Positions 50,975-59,930 of a DNA stretch of 64,000 nt are shown piece by piece. The stretch is from NCBI RefSeq assembly GCF_021165955.1, contig NZ_CP088952.1, forward strand, positions 3,720,001 through 3,784,000. Reading direction: 5' to 3'. The notes under the pieces were generated by a model, which saw nothing but the letters and a program-made list of their open reading frames with translations, did not search any database and was not told the DNA's origin. This DNA comes from Massilia endophytica (GTDB taxonomy: Bacteria; Pseudomonadota; Gammaproteobacteria; Burkholderiales; Burkholderiaceae_D). Each line of letters starts with the position of its first letter. Positions within the stretch are counted from its first letter, which is position 1. A program made the position numbers and the translations under genes.

Positions 50975-51013
50975 CTTTAGCCAGTCTTAGGCTTTCCCTT
51001 AGCCGAGCTTCAG
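50975..51013 (+). promoter_or_regulatory. Tandem CTTTAG/CTTAG repeats upstream of the TonB receptor
   Basis: CTTTAG (50975), CTTAGG (50986), CTTAGC (50998) and CTTCAG (51008) follow one another at 10-12 base steps, ending 56 bases before the receptor ATG. Direct repeats at about one helical turn are the usual binding sites of OmpR/QseB/PmrA-type response regulators. A matching regulator gene lies at 54216. Confidence 0.55.
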
Positions 51014-51069
51014 TTGTGATCCCGAGAATGTGGTCGCCGTATCCACTATAACAACCCGAGGGATCAAAC

Positions 51070-53838
51070 ATGTTGAAACGCCGTACCCTGGCCCGTGCCG
51101 TCGCACTGGCTGTCGCAGCTCCCGCCACGCTTGCCGTCCACGCCCAGGATTCCAGTCCTGTGCAGCGCGTTGAGATCACAGGATCGAGCATCAAGCGCGC
51201 GCAGGCCGAAACCGCCTCCCCCGTCCAGGTCATCAGCCGCGAGGACCTCGCCAGGTCCGGCAAGGGTACGGTGGCCGAATACCTGCAGACGCTGACCTCC
51301 GATGGCGCCGGTTCGCTGCCGACTGGCTTCGTGAACGGCTTCGCCGCAGGTTCCACCGCCATCTCGCTGCGCGGCCTCGGCGCCACCTCGACCCTGGTGC
51401 TGCTTAATGGCCGCCGCATGGCGCCCTTCGCCCGCGCCGACGACGGCCAAAAAACATTCACCGACCTCTCCACGGTGCCGATGGAGGCAGTGGAACGGAT
51501 CGAGGTGCTGAAGGACGGCGCCTCCTCCATCTACGGCGCGGATGCCATTGCCGGGGTGGTGAACATCATCCTGCGCAAGGACCTGGAGGGCACCATCCTC
51601 AAGGCGACCATCGGACAGGCGCTTCAATACAACGACAGCGAGAGCGCGAAGGCTTCCCTCACCTGGGGCCGCGGCAAAGTGGACGACGATGGCTACAACG
51701 TGCTGCTGAATGCAGAGGTCTACAGCAACAAGGAGCTGTTCAACCGCGACCGCGCCAGCCGCGCGTGGATCGGCCATGGCGACCTGCGGCCCTGGGGCTA
51801 TTCGGTGGCCACCCAGTTTGCCACCGGCGATCTGCGTGGCGGCGTGCCCGGCGCGACGCCGGTGGGCGCGCTGCGCAATCCGGCCAACAATCAATATGTC
51901 TACCTGCCTGGATGCGCCCAGCTCTCGAGAAGCGTGCAGACCGATCCGACCCAGTGCGTGGCGCACCAGGACCAGTGGCGCAGCATGCAGCCGAAGATCG
52001 ACGGCGTGAACCTGTATGCGCGCGGAACGTGGAGAGTGTCGGAGGACATGCAGGCCTATGCGGAAGCAAGCTACTCCAAGCGCGACACCTCCTCGCACCT
52101 GGCGCCGCCCACCATCACGCCAACCGTGGCATTCCCGCCCAACGGCGCCAACCCGACCGGCGTGATCAGCTATGGCTCCGGCGCGGGCACGATACTGGTG
52201 GCGCCGAGCCACCCGCAGAATCCCTTTGGCGCCCCCGCGCGCGTGCGCTACGGCGCAGTGGACGTGGACAACCTGCGCGAGGCCAACAACACCTTTTCCC
52301 GCGTCGTGGCGGGCCTGCGCGGGCAGATCGGCGGCTGGGATATCGACGCCGGGATCCTGCATTCCCAATCGGCGCTCGACCTGCGCGCCACAGCCCTCAA
52401 CATGCCGGTGCTGAAGGCAGCGCTGAGCGATCCCGCCAGTCCCTACTTCCCCTACTACATGGGCGCCCAGGCCAGCAAGAATCCTGCGTCGCTGTACGCG
52501 GCCATGGTGCGCACCGCCACGTCCGATTCCACGACCAAGCTCGATGTGATCGATGCCAAGGCTTCGCGCGAGCTGATGCCCCTGGCCGGCGGCATGCTGG
52601 GCCTCGCCGTCGGCGCCGAGCACCGCCGCGAGAAAGTGGATAACCCTTCGCTCTCCGGATCGGAGAATGGCAGCATCAACCAGTCCTACGTGGCGGCCAA
52701 AGGGGACGAGAAGATCACGGCGGCCTACGCCGAACTGGCAGCGCCTATCCTGAAGGGCCTGGAGCTTTCCGCGGCCGTGCGCCAGGACCACTACCGCGCC
52801 TTCCACTCCACCACGCCGAAAGCGGGTTTCAAGTGGACGCCACTGCGCAATTTCGCGCTGCGCGGCACCTACGCTGAAGGCTTCCGCGCCCCCGGACCAG
52901 CCGAGTCGGGACGAGAATCGCAGTCCACGGGCACGGCCTCGGCGCAGGACCCGGTGCGCTGCCCCAATGGCACGCCGCGTCCGGGCGCTTCCGCCAACGA
53001 CTGTGCAGCCGCCATCACGGCCATCAAGGTGGGCGATCCGAACCTCAAGCCGGAAACCTCGCGTGGTGTGACCCTGGGCATGGTGTGGGACCCCCTGCAG
53101 GATGTATCGGTCGCCGTGGATGCGTGGCGCATCCGCCGCGAGAACGAAATCAACCCGATGGCCTATAACGAGGCCGCGGCACTGCCCACCGCCATCCGTT
53201 CGGACAACAACCTCAAGGATGCTGCAGGTAACGTCATCCCCAACACCGGCACGCTGCTGATCACTTACGCGCCCTACCGCAACTCGAGCCATACGGAAGT
53301 GCGCGGCATCGACCTGGACGTGAAGAAGCGCCTGCGCCTGGGCGACTACGGACGCTTGACCTCGGGCCTGACCTGGACGCATATCTCCTCCTGGCTGCGC
53401 GTCGAGTCGCCCACCGTCCAGTACCAGTACGCCGGCACGCACGGCAACTGCGACACCTCCAACTGCGCCGGCACGCCGAAGAACAAGGGCAGCCTGACCG
53501 TAAGCTGGGACCGCGCGGACTGGAACGTGACCACGACGGCGAACTACCGCTCCGGCATGGAAAACCGCTACTTCGCCGGCGACGGCTGCGCGTCCAGGAA
53601 AGCGGACAACTCGCCCGCCCCGAACGAGGAGTGCCGCCTCGCCTCCTTCACCACGGTCGACCTGTCAGTGCGCTACAACGCGAGCAAGCAGCTCCAGTTA
53701 TTCGGCTCGGTGAGCAATGTGCTGGACAAGATCGCTCCGCTCGATCCGCTGACCTACGGCGCCATGAGCTACAACCCGATGGATTCGAGCGGCGCCATTG
53801 GCCGCTACCTGAAGCTCGGAGCGCGGTATTCCTTCTGA
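51070..53838 (+). CDS. TonB-dependent outer membrane receptor
   Basis: GAGGG 7 bases before the ATG supports the start. The 922-residue protein has a signal peptide ending in AVHAQ, a short TonB-box-like region (VQRVEITGSSIKRAQ), a plug domain (about residues 45-165; SPVQVISREDLARSGKGTVA, VLLNGRRMAPF, VERIEVLKDGASSIYGADAI) and a beta barrel up to the terminal aromatic (RYLKLGARYSF). The N-terminus with ITGSSIKR is typical of receptors for carbohydrates or peptides in this group rather than of classic siderophore receptors. The substrate is unknown. Tandem regulator-type repeats precede it. Confidence 0.93.
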   Translation: MLKRRTLARAVALAVAAPATLAVHAQDSSPVQRVEITGSSIKRAQAETASPVQVISREDLARSGKGTVAEYLQTLTSDGAGSLPTGFVNGFAAGSTAISLRGLGATSTLVLLNGRRMAPFARADDGQKTFTDLSTVPMEAVERIEVLKDGASSIYGADAIAGVVNIILRKDLEGTILKATIGQALQYNDSESAKASLTWGRGKVDDDGYNVLLNAEVYSNKELFNRDRASRAWIGHGDLRPWGYSVATQFATGDLRGGVPGATPVGALRNPANNQYVYLPGCAQLSRSVQTDPTQCVAHQDQWRSMQPKIDGVNLYARGTWRVSEDMQAYAEASYSKRDTSSHLAPPTITPTVAFPPNGANPTGVISYGSGAGTILVAPSHPQNPFGAPARVRYGAVDVDNLREANNTFSRVVAGLRGQIGGWDIDAGILHSQSALDLRATALNMPVLKAALSDPASPYFPYYMGAQASKNPASLYAAMVRTATSDSTTKLDVIDAKASRELMPLAGGMLGLAVGAEHRREKVDNPSLSGSENGSINQSYVAAKGDEKITAAYAELAAPILKGLELSAAVRQDHYRAFHSTTPKAGFKWTPLRNFALRGTYAEGFRAPGPAESGRESQSTGTASAQDPVRCPNGTPRPGASANDCAAAITAIKVGDPNLKPETSRGVTLGMVWDPLQDVSVAVDAWRIRRENEINPMAYNEAAALPTAIRSDNNLKDAAGNVIPNTGTLLITYAPYRNSSHTEVRGIDLDVKKRLRLGDYGRLTSGLTWTHISSWLRVESPTVQYQYAGTHGNCDTSNCAGTPKNKGSLTVSWDRADWNVTTTANYRSGMENRYFAGDGCASRKADNSPAPNEECRLASFTTVDLSVRYNASKQLQLFGSVSNVLDKIAPLDPLTYGAMSYNPMDSSGAIGRYLKLGARYSF

Positions 53839-53850
53839 GAGGCTGTGACG

Positions 53851-53879
53851 CGGCGCCCGTTCGGCGCCGTTTTTTTTTT
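53851..53879 (+). terminator. Rho-independent terminator after the TonB receptor
   Basis: Stem CGGCGCC/GGCGCCG with a 5-base loop is followed by ten T. It lies 12 bases after the receptor stop. Confidence 0.92.
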
Positions 53880-54021
53880 GCACGGCTGGAGGCGCCCTGC
53901 AAGCGGCTGGAACGGATTGAAGGCTCGGCGCGCGCAACGCGCCGTTCGAAGCAGGGGTGCGCGGTTCGCGCGTGTACTGGATGCGACACATGCGGCGCTG
54001 GCGTCCGCTGGCGGGCACAAC

Positions 54022-54038
54022 CTTTAGCAAATCTTAAC
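54022..54038 (+). promoter_or_regulatory. Tandem repeat CTTTAG-N5-CTTAAC upstream of the response regulator
   Basis: Two half-sites 11 bases apart (54022 and 54033) resemble PmrA/QseB boxes and suggest autoregulation. The rest of the 377-base gap (53839-54215) holds the receptor terminator and GC-rich sequence without a gene that I can support. Confidence 0.5.
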
Positions 54039-54215
54039 CGAACAGAGTTAGACTCGGAAAAGAAGCCCGGCGCGACTGACGCCGGCCGGGCGAACGGGTG
54101 CATTCAATGACATCCTAAAAGCGGCGTAGGGCCACGCCGCAAGAAGAGTATGCGCTGCCGCCGCTTAAGGATGGCTTTGCGCCAGCTTCAGGCCAGCTCA
54201 ATGTGGAGGCGGCAG

Positions 54216-54869
54216 GTGCGTATTTGTTTGATCGAAGATGATCTCGAACTGGGGCAGGCCCTGCATGTGGCATTGGGCGAAGATCATGATGCAGTCTGGG
54301 TGCGCCGTGCCGTCGACGGGGAGCGGATCATTCGTGAGCAGCGTTTCGACGTCGGCCTGCTGGACCTGGGCCTGGCCGACGGCGACGGACTGGATCTGCT
54401 GGCTCGCCTGCGCGCCGATGGCGTCGAGCTGCCCATCGTCATCGTCACGGCGCGCGACGCGCTGGACGTCAGGCTGCGCGGCCTGGACCTGGGCGCAGAC
54501 GATTTCCTGGTCAAGCCTTTCGCCACCAGCGAGCTTCTGGCACGCATGCGCGCCGTGGCGCGCCGCGCCAATGGCTGGGCAAGCGGCAAGGAAAGCACCT
54601 GGACTGTGCGCGGCCTCACGCTGGATGAAAGCCGCATGGCGGCCACGCGCGATGGTACGCCGCTGGCATTGTCGCCCACTGAATTCACGCTATTGCGTTC
54701 CCTGATGCGGCGCGTAAACCGCGTCATCACCCGGCGCCAGCTCGAAGCCTGGGCGACTCCCAACAGCGACGCCCAGACGCTGGACGTCCACATGTCCAAC
54801 CTGCGGAAAAAGATCGGCGGCAATTACATCCGCACCGTGCGCGGGGTCGGCTACGTCATCGAAAAATAG
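54216..54869 (+). CDS. OmpR-family response regulator (QseB/PmrA-like)
   Basis: I chose the GTG at 54216 because GGAGG lies 6 bases before it and it gives the usual 217-residue length; ATGs further upstream (54150, 54201) would add an unusual N-terminus. The receiver domain has D8/D9 acidic residues (CLIEDDLELGQ), the phospho-acceptor D50 (GLLDLGLADGDGL) and the conserved Lys in DDFLVKPFATSELLAR. The winged-helix output domain (about residues 125-217) ends in NYIRTVRGVGYVIEK. The sensor kinase gene starts 8 bases after its stop. It probably binds the CTTTAG-type repeats found upstream of nearby genes. Confidence 0.93.
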   Translation: MRICLIEDDLELGQALHVALGEDHDAVWVRRAVDGERIIREQRFDVGLLDLGLADGDGLDLLARLRADGVELPIVIVTARDALDVRLRGLDLGADDFLVKPFATSELLARMRAVARRANGWASGKESTWTVRGLTLDESRMAATRDGTPLALSPTEFTLLRSLMRRVNRVITRRQLEAWATPNSDAQTLDVHMSNLRKKIGGNYIRTVRGVGYVIEK

Positions 54870-54877
54870 GATAGGCA

Positions 54878-56281
54878 ATGAAGTTCACACTGCGCTCCCT
54901 GGCCGCGCGCCTGGTACTTTCCTTCATGCTGTGCATTCTCGCGCTCTGGGTCGTGATGCTGGCGGCGATGCTCCTGGATGCTGCCGGAGCAAGCCGCGCG
55001 CGCCAGCAGCAGGAACTTGCCGTACTCGCCCGCATGGCGGCCCACTCGCTGGCTCCCGAAGCCGGGAGCGGCGGACCCGGTGGCAAGGGCCTGCGCTTCA
55101 TGGAGCTGGAGAAGGAGCTGCGTACCGTCTACTACGCCGATTGCGCGGGTCCCATCGCGTTCCAGGTATGGAAGGACGGGCGGGAGATCTTCAACGACAA
55201 AGGGCTGCCACAAGGCCTGCCCACCCCGGGTATGCAGCAGCTCAAGGTAGACGGCAGCACCTGGCTGGCGGCCACCGCCGAGGACAGCACTGGTCTGGTG
55301 GTGCGCCTGGCGACCGAAGACACTCTCAGTTTCCTGGTCCGGAAATCGAATCCGACTTACGTCTTCCTGCCGTTGGTGATCAGTCTTCCGCTGCTTCTCA
55401 TTCCAGTACTCATCGCGGTGCGCATCGGTTTGCGCCCCGTCCGGGAGATCATCGATGCAGTGCGCAGCCGGGATAGCGCGGACCTGTCGCCATTGCCGCC
55501 CGCGCGCCACAGCGAGCTCGAAGCGATGGTTGGCGCCATCAATGCTCTGATGGCCCGCCTCAACGAACGTATCGGCCGCGAGCGCGAACTTCTTGCCGAC
55601 GCCGCACACGAACTGAAGACGCCGATGGCCATCATCCAGGCCAATGCGGACAACCTGCTTGCGGCAGGCGACAGCAGCCAGCGCACGGCGGCGCACAACG
55701 GCCTTGTGCATGGCCTGCGCCGGGGCGCCCACACGGTACACCAGCTGCTGGCCTACGCCCGTTCCGGCGCCAACGCACGCGACCTGAAACGCGAGGAGAT
55801 CGACCTGAGCGAACTGCTCGTCGAGCGGGCCGCTGCCTTCGCCACGCTGGGCCTCGGCCGGCGCATTGACGTGGAACTCGAATGCCAGCCCGGTGTTGTG
55901 CTGCCGCTGCACCGTGAGAGCGTCGTTCATGCCCTCGACAACATCCTCGATAACGCCGTCAAGTACACGCAGGCCGGCACCACCGTGTTCGTGAAGCTGT
56001 CCACCTCCGGCAACCGCGCCACGCTGGAAGTAGCGGACCAGGGGCCGGGCATTGCGCCGGAGCTGAGAGCCAGGGTATTCGAACGCTTCTACCGGATTCC
56101 CGGCAGCGCAGCGTCGGGAAGCGGCCTCGGGCTGTCGATCGTTGCGCGGGCCGTCGCGCACATGGAGGGCAGCATCGTTCTCGGCGAGGCGCCGGGCGGC
56201 GGCTTAAGCGTACGCATCACGCTGCCGCTGAGCCAAGTCTCCGAGCACGGCACTCAGGCGGCGGGGCTGGCCGCCGTTTGA
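54878..56281 (+). CDS. Sensor histidine kinase (QseC/PmrB-like)
   Basis: The 467-residue protein has two membrane segments (about residues 8-33 and 165-187) enclosing a periplasmic sensor of about 130 residues, then HAMP, the dimerisation helix with the phospho-accepting His in LLADAAHELKTPMAIIQANAD, and an ATPase domain with N-box LDNILDNAVKYTQAG, G1 VADQGPGIAPELRARV and G2 SGSGLGLSIVARAV. It forms a two-component system with the regulator just upstream. Its end overlaps the convergent membrane-protein gene by 28 bases. Confidence 0.94.
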   Translation: MKFTLRSLAARLVLSFMLCILALWVVMLAAMLLDAAGASRARQQQELAVLARMAAHSLAPEAGSGGPGGKGLRFMELEKELRTVYYADCAGPIAFQVWKDGREIFNDKGLPQGLPTPGMQQLKVDGSTWLAATAEDSTGLVVRLATEDTLSFLVRKSNPTYVFLPLVISLPLLLIPVLIAVRIGLRPVREIIDAVRSRDSADLSPLPPARHSELEAMVGAINALMARLNERIGRERELLADAAHELKTPMAIIQANADNLLAAGDSSQRTAAHNGLVHGLRRGAHTVHQLLAYARSGANARDLKREEIDLSELLVERAAAFATLGLGRRIDVELECQPGVVLPLHRESVVHALDNILDNAVKYTQAGTTVFVKLSTSGNRATLEVADQGPGIAPELRARVFERFYRIPGSAASGSGLGLSIVARAVAHMEGSIVLGEAPGGGLSVRITLPLSQVSEHGTQAAGLAAV

Positions 56282-56721
56282 AAGCTGTCGCGTGCCATCC
56301 ATGCAAGGCACAGGCCCACGCAGATCATGTGGCTGAACACCACGTTGTAGCTGACCCACCACAAATTGAATTTTGGGTGTACGGCATTCGACAGCGGGAC
56401 AACGACCATGTTCATCACGATGTAGACGGCGAGCCCGAAGAGTGCGCCCATCCGGTAGGGATACAGCTCGAAGTATGGGCTGCGCGCAGCCCAGCGTCCG
56501 AAGATGGCCGCGATGACCACGGCCATCAGCAGGTGCAGCACGCCGCCCAGGAGCGCCGCAGGCTGGCCCCAGCTGAAGGCGGAAGGTCCCAGCAATCCAG
56601 CCGCCACGCTCTGCAGGATGCGTTCCGGCGGCATGCCGCGCAAGGCATACCAGAACACCATGGCGCTGAGGATGTCGAGTATGCCGATCACAATACCGGC
56701 GCGCAGGGCAAAACGGAGCAT
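56254..56721 (-). CDS. Conserved-looking four-helix membrane protein, function unknown
   Basis: The 155-residue protein has four hydrophobic segments (about residues 5-25, 55-75, 90-110 and 125-145). Recognisable stretches are RAGIVIGILDILSAMVFWYA, GGVLHLLMAVVIAAIFGRWA and a final VVFSHMICVGLCLAWMARDS. I do not recognise the family with confidence. CTTTAG/CTTAGA repeats lie 60-77 bases upstream of the ATG, so it may belong to the regulon of the adjacent two-component system. Its 3' end overlaps the sensor kinase gene by 28 bases. Confidence 0.72.
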   Translation of the reverse strand: MLRFALRAGIVIGILDILSAMVFWYALRGMPPERILQSVAAGLLGPSAFSWGQPAALLGGVLHLLMAVVIAAIFGRWAARSPYFELYPYRMGALFGLAVYIVMNMVVVPLSNAVHPKFNLWWVSYNVVFSHMICVGLCLAWMARDSFQTAASPAA

Positions 56722-56780
56722 GGCAAGCCTTCCAGGAACACGATGAATGCCCGCATGGTATCGCCGAACGGCGGCGCCTT

Positions 56781-56798
56781 TCTAAGCGGTGGCTAAAG
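56781..56798 (-). promoter_or_regulatory. CTTTAG-N6-CTTAGA repeat upstream of the membrane-protein gene
   Basis: On the minus strand CTTTAG (56798-56793) and CTTAGA (56786-56781) are 12 bases apart, 60 bases before the ATG at 56721. It also lies 50 bases upstream of the divergent AraC-type gene. Confidence 0.4.
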
Positions 56799-56847
56799 AT
56801 CGGGCCCAAGCCACACAAGCGGCAGGCTATCGGGCATTATTGAGCCC

Positions 56848-57636
56848 ATGAGTGCGTCCCGCGACTTCCAGATTGTTTCCCGCCACCCCGGCATCGACGT
56901 GGTGCACGGCCATTCTGCGCGCAGCTTCCCCGCCCATATGCATGACCAATACGGGATTGGCCTGCTGCAGTCCGGCGGCCAGCGCTCGCGCAGCCGCCGC
57001 GGCATGGTGGAGGCGCTGCCGGGCAACCTGATCAACGTGGTGCCGGGCGAGGTTCACGACGGCCACGCCCTGGGCGGCGAAGCGCGCCGCTGGACCATGC
57101 TCTATCTTGACCCTGAACTCGTCGCAGACCTTGCAGCCGACCTCACGGAGGGCGCCCGGCGCGAGGCCGATCTCAAGGGACCGGTCGTCAGCGACCAGCG
57201 CGTGAAGACGCTCTTTGCGCGCGCCGCCATGGCCGCATCTGGAGAGGGTGGCCTTGACGAGGCGCTTCTGCCGCTGCTTGCCTTTCTCTCCGGCGGGGCA
57301 AAGGGCGGCCCGCCGCCCCTTGAGCGCCTCGTGCAGGTACGCGAACGCATCGACGACATGCCTGCCGATGCCCACCCTCTTGAGGAATTGGCGGACGACG
57401 CTGGCGTCAGCAAGTTCCAGCTGCTGCGCGGCTTCGCCGCGATGACGGGCCTTACACCGCATGCCTATGTGCTGCAGCGGCGCCTGCATCTCGCCCGACG
57501 CCTGCTGGCGGCAGGGCAGCCGCCCTCCACCGCCGCCGCAACGGCTGGATTCGCCGACCAGAGCCACCTGACCCGCATATTCGTGCGCACTTTTGGAATC
57601 GCTCCCGGCGCCTATGCACGCAGGCTGCTCCGCTAG
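56848..57636 (+). CDS. AraC-family transcriptional regulator
   Basis: The 262-residue protein has an N-terminal cupin-type sensor domain (about residues 8-140; VHGHSARSFPAHMHDQYGIG and NLINVVPGEVHDGHALGG) and two C-terminal helix-turn-helix motifs (about 165-260), with LADDAGVSKFQLLRGFAAMT and the family signature AATAGFADQSHLTRIFVRTF-GIAPG. Regulators of this layout often control a neighbouring exporter. The convergent EamA-type gene overlaps its 3' end by 4 bases and is the likely target. Confidence 0.92.
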   Translation: MSASRDFQIVSRHPGIDVVHGHSARSFPAHMHDQYGIGLLQSGGQRSRSRRGMVEALPGNLINVVPGEVHDGHALGGEARRWTMLYLDPELVADLAADLTEGARREADLKGPVVSDQRVKTLFARAAMAASGEGGLDEALLPLLAFLSGGAKGGPPPLERLVQVRERIDDMPADAHPLEELADDAGVSKFQLLRGFAAMTGLTPHAYVLQRRLHLARRLLAAGQPPSTAAATAGFADQSHLTRIFVRTFGIAPGAYARRLLR

Positions 57637-58517
57637 CTCCGCCTGGGCTGTGGCGCGCGCGCCATCAGCAGGCCCATGGCGGCAAGCACGCAGGCCAGCC
57701 CGGCCCCTTCGCGCCAGCCCGGCTGCTCGCCAAGCACCAGCATCGCCAGCACGAGCGTGGAGGCAGGCGCTATCGCCGTCAGCACCGCCGCCTCCGTCCC
57801 GCTGACGCGGCGCGCCCCCGCATACCACAGCACGAAGCCCACCACGGTCGGTCCGGCGGCATAGTAAGCCAGCGCCTGGAGCGCCTGCGGCTCGAAACGC
57901 GACGCGCCCGTTTCTCCCAGGGCCAGCACGGCGGACGACAGCAGCGCCGTGCCGGACAGGATGGTGGACAGCGCCAGCGGCTCGATGTCCTTCCTCAGGC
58001 GCCGCTGCAGCAGCAAAAACAGCGCCTCGCACAGCACGGCGCCGCCGACCAGCAGGTTGCCAGCAATGGAACTGCCGCCGCTGCCCCCGTTGCGCAGGGC
58101 GATCAGCGCGACTCCGGCCCCCGCCACCAGCACAGCCATCACCAAGCGCGCGTCCGGCCGTTCCTTCAGCAGCACCACGGCGCAAAGTGCCGATACGACC
58201 GGCAACATGCCGATGATGAGCCCCGCGTCGCTGGCCGAGGCGTAACGCAGGCCGTACATCAGCAGCACGGTGTAGCCCACGCTGCCGGCGAGACATTGCG
58301 TCAGCAGCACCGGCAAGTCCTCCGCGCCGATGCGAGGGAAGCGTGTGCCGCTTATCCACATCAGCAACAGGAACAGCGGGGTGGCGATGGCAAAGCGGAT
58401 GGCGGTCGCCGTCATCGGCTGGATCGCCGCAATCGACAGCTTGCTGGCCACGACGGTGCTGCCGACCAGCGCCATCGCGCCCGTCAGATAGAGATAACCT
58501 CGGGTTCGTTCGTTCAT
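57633..58517 (-). CDS. EamA/DMT-family transporter
   Basis: The 294-residue protein has ten membrane segments formed by two EamA repeats (GAMALVGSTVVASKLSIAAI in the first, LLVGGAVLCEALFLLLQRRL in the second), with the usual closing LGEQPGWREGAGLACVLAAMG. It probably exports a metabolite such as an amino acid. A good Shine-Dalgarno sequence (GGAGG) precedes the ATG. The adjacent AraC-type gene is convergent and may regulate it. Confidence 0.9.
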   Translation of the reverse strand: MNERTRGYLYLTGAMALVGSTVVASKLSIAAIQPMTATAIRFAIATPLFLLLMWISGTRFPRIGAEDLPVLLTQCLAGSVGYTVLLMYGLRYASASDAGLIIGMLPVVSALCAVVLLKERPDARLVMAVLVAGAGVALIALRNGGSGGSSIAGNLLVGGAVLCEALFLLLQRRLRKDIEPLALSTILSGTALLSSAVLALGETGASRFEPQALQALAYYAAGPTVVGFVLWYAGARRVSGTEAAVLTAIAPASTLVLAMLVLGEQPGWREGAGLACVLAAMGLLMARAPQPRRS

Positions 58518-58580
58518 GTGATCCTCCTTTCACCCCAAGATAGGGACAAAGCAGGAACTGGTCTTGAACGAAATTGCAGC

Positions 58581-59054
58581 TCAGGCAGCGGCGCAGCGCT
58601 TCTGAAGCCCGGCCATCTCCAGCTTCAGGTAATCCTCGTTGAGGCGGCCGATCAGGCGATTCATGAACTTCGCAAAAGGGCCGCGCAGCTCGACCGATAG
58701 CGTCACCAGCGAATGCATGCCGCCCGAGGCATCCGGCAGCGCCTCCACGGCATGGTGCGCATGAGCCACCACCCCAAGGCCTCCGGTACGCCACGCGAAG
58801 CTGCGCCCCTGCTCGAGGGCCGAAACCACCCATACGGCAGTGGGAAGGCGCGGCTGCCGGATGCGCACGCAAGTGCCGATGGCAAGCCTGGGCTCGTCCA
58901 GAAAACTGACTTGGCCCATGGTGGGTGTCCACTCCGGCCAGGCGGCGACGTCGGCCAGCACGGCCCACACGGCGGGCGGCGGCGCAGCCACCTGCTCCCG
59001 GATGCGGTAATTCACCGCCCCGTGTTCTATGGTTCTATGCACGTGGAAACTCAT
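58581..59054 (-). CDS. SRPBCC-family (polyketide cyclase-like) protein
   Basis: The 157-residue START-fold protein has the family opening NYRIREQVAAPPPAVWAVLADVAAWPEWTP and a long C-terminal helix (GPFAKFMNRLIGRLNEDYLKLEMAGLQKR, shown as one helix of the cavity). It probably binds a hydrophobic ligand; no catalytic residues are evident. It lies downstream of the AAC(3) gene in the same direction, 44 bases apart. A perfect CTTTAG-N5-CTTTAG repeat overlaps the AAC(3) stop, 34-50 bases before its ATG. Confidence 0.85.
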   Translation of the reverse strand: MSFHVHRTIEHGAVNYRIREQVAAPPPAVWAVLADVAAWPEWTPTMGQVSFLDEPRLAIGTCVRIRQPRLPTAVWVVSALEQGRSFAWRTGGLGVVAHAHHAVEALPDASGGMHSLVTLSVELRGPFAKFMNRLIGRLNEDYLKLEMAGLQKRCAAA

Positions 59055-59087
59055 CCACCCATTCTGGCATCGAACGGGCGGCTGTCG

Positions 59088-59104
59088 CTAAAGGCAAGCT
59101 AAAG
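59088..59104 (-). promoter_or_regulatory. CTTTAG-N5-CTTTAG tandem repeat upstream of the SRPBCC gene
   Basis: On the minus strand two identical CTTTAG hexamers (59104-59099 and 59093-59088) are 11 bases apart. They overlap the stop codon of the AAC(3)-family gene and lie 34 bases before the SRPBCC ATG. Confidence 0.5.
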
Positions 59105-59914
59105 GGCGCGCCGGTGACGCTGTTCGAGCCAGGCGATGCCGAAGCCGACGATGGCGTTTGCATCGATCAGCCGCGTGCGGGCGCGGCCGACCAGCCCCTC
59201 CTTGTGCACGCCCAGGGCGAGATAGTCGCGGGCGATGCGCTCCACTGCATCGGGCTTCTCCTCGACGGCGTATTCGTCCAGGATGCCGTTGGAATCCCAA
59301 TCGGAAGCGCTTATCCATTCGCGCGTGCCAGAGTGGAGCAAGGGCATGGAGTACGTGACGCGGCGCTTGCCCGGAATGTCCGCAAGCGCCTCCGCAAAGT
59401 GCAGCACGGTGACTGCATCTTCGCCCGCCCCGATGGACAGGACTTTGCCGCCAAGCTTCAGGAAGCGCTCGATAGGCGAGCCGGGTCCGTAGGCGCTGCC
59501 CATCTCGTGAGGCCACACGAGCCACTCTGCATCACGGCCGATGGCAACCATCGACGAATCGGGATGAGCGCTTCTGCGCGCGCCGGGGTATGTGCGGATG
59601 AACTCATTGAGCGCGCCATAGCCGGGATAGGACGGCGCCGTTTCGGGATCGAAGGCCGGCCAGCGTTCACGCACCTCCTCGGGAACAACTTCATGCCCCA
59701 GTGTTTCCTCGTATGGGGACTCGTTCCACGAAACGAGGGCCATCAAATTCCCCTCCGGCCCTACCCGTTCCAGAATGGCTTCAACTAGCGTCACCGGCCC
59801 ATTCGCCAACGGGCCCACGGCACGAAGGGAAGCGTGCACCATGACGGTGTCGCCCCGCTCCACGCCCAGTAGTTCCAGCTGGCGCACGATGCTGGCCTTG
59901 TCCGAGGGGTGCAT
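59099..59914 (-). CDS. AAC(3)-family N-acetyltransferase
   Basis: GGAAGGAG 7 bases before the ATG at 59914 fixes the start; the open frame extends further upstream. The 271-residue protein has the AAC(3) features VMVHASLRAVGPLANGP, LMALVSWNESPYEETLG, FRTYPGARRSAHPDSS-type (here FIRTYPGARRSAHPDSSMVA), GPGSPIERFLKLGGKVLSIG and VTVLHFAEALADIPGKRR. Members acetylate the 3-amino group of aminoglycosides, although many chromosomal ones have other or unknown substrates. It is preceded by the HxlR-type gene by 16 bases in the same direction. Resistance cannot be inferred from sequence alone. Confidence 0.88.
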   Translation of the reverse strand: MHPSDKASIVRQLELLGVERGDTVMVHASLRAVGPLANGPVTLVEAILERVGPEGNLMALVSWNESPYEETLGHEVVPEEVRERWPAFDPETAPSYPGYGALNEFIRTYPGARRSAHPDSSMVAIGRDAEWLVWPHEMGSAYGPGSPIERFLKLGGKVLSIGAGEDAVTVLHFAEALADIPGKRRVTYSMPLLHSGTREWISASDWDSNGILDEYAVEEKPDAVERIARDYLALGVHKEGLVGRARTRLIDANAIVGFGIAWLEQRHRRAL

Positions 59915-59930
59915 TCCGATTCTCCTTCCG

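Noticed and set aside
59099..59914. Acquired antibiotic-resistance gene
   Set aside because: No integron, insertion sequence or composition change surrounds the AAC(3)-family gene. Chromosomal members of this family often have unknown natural roles.
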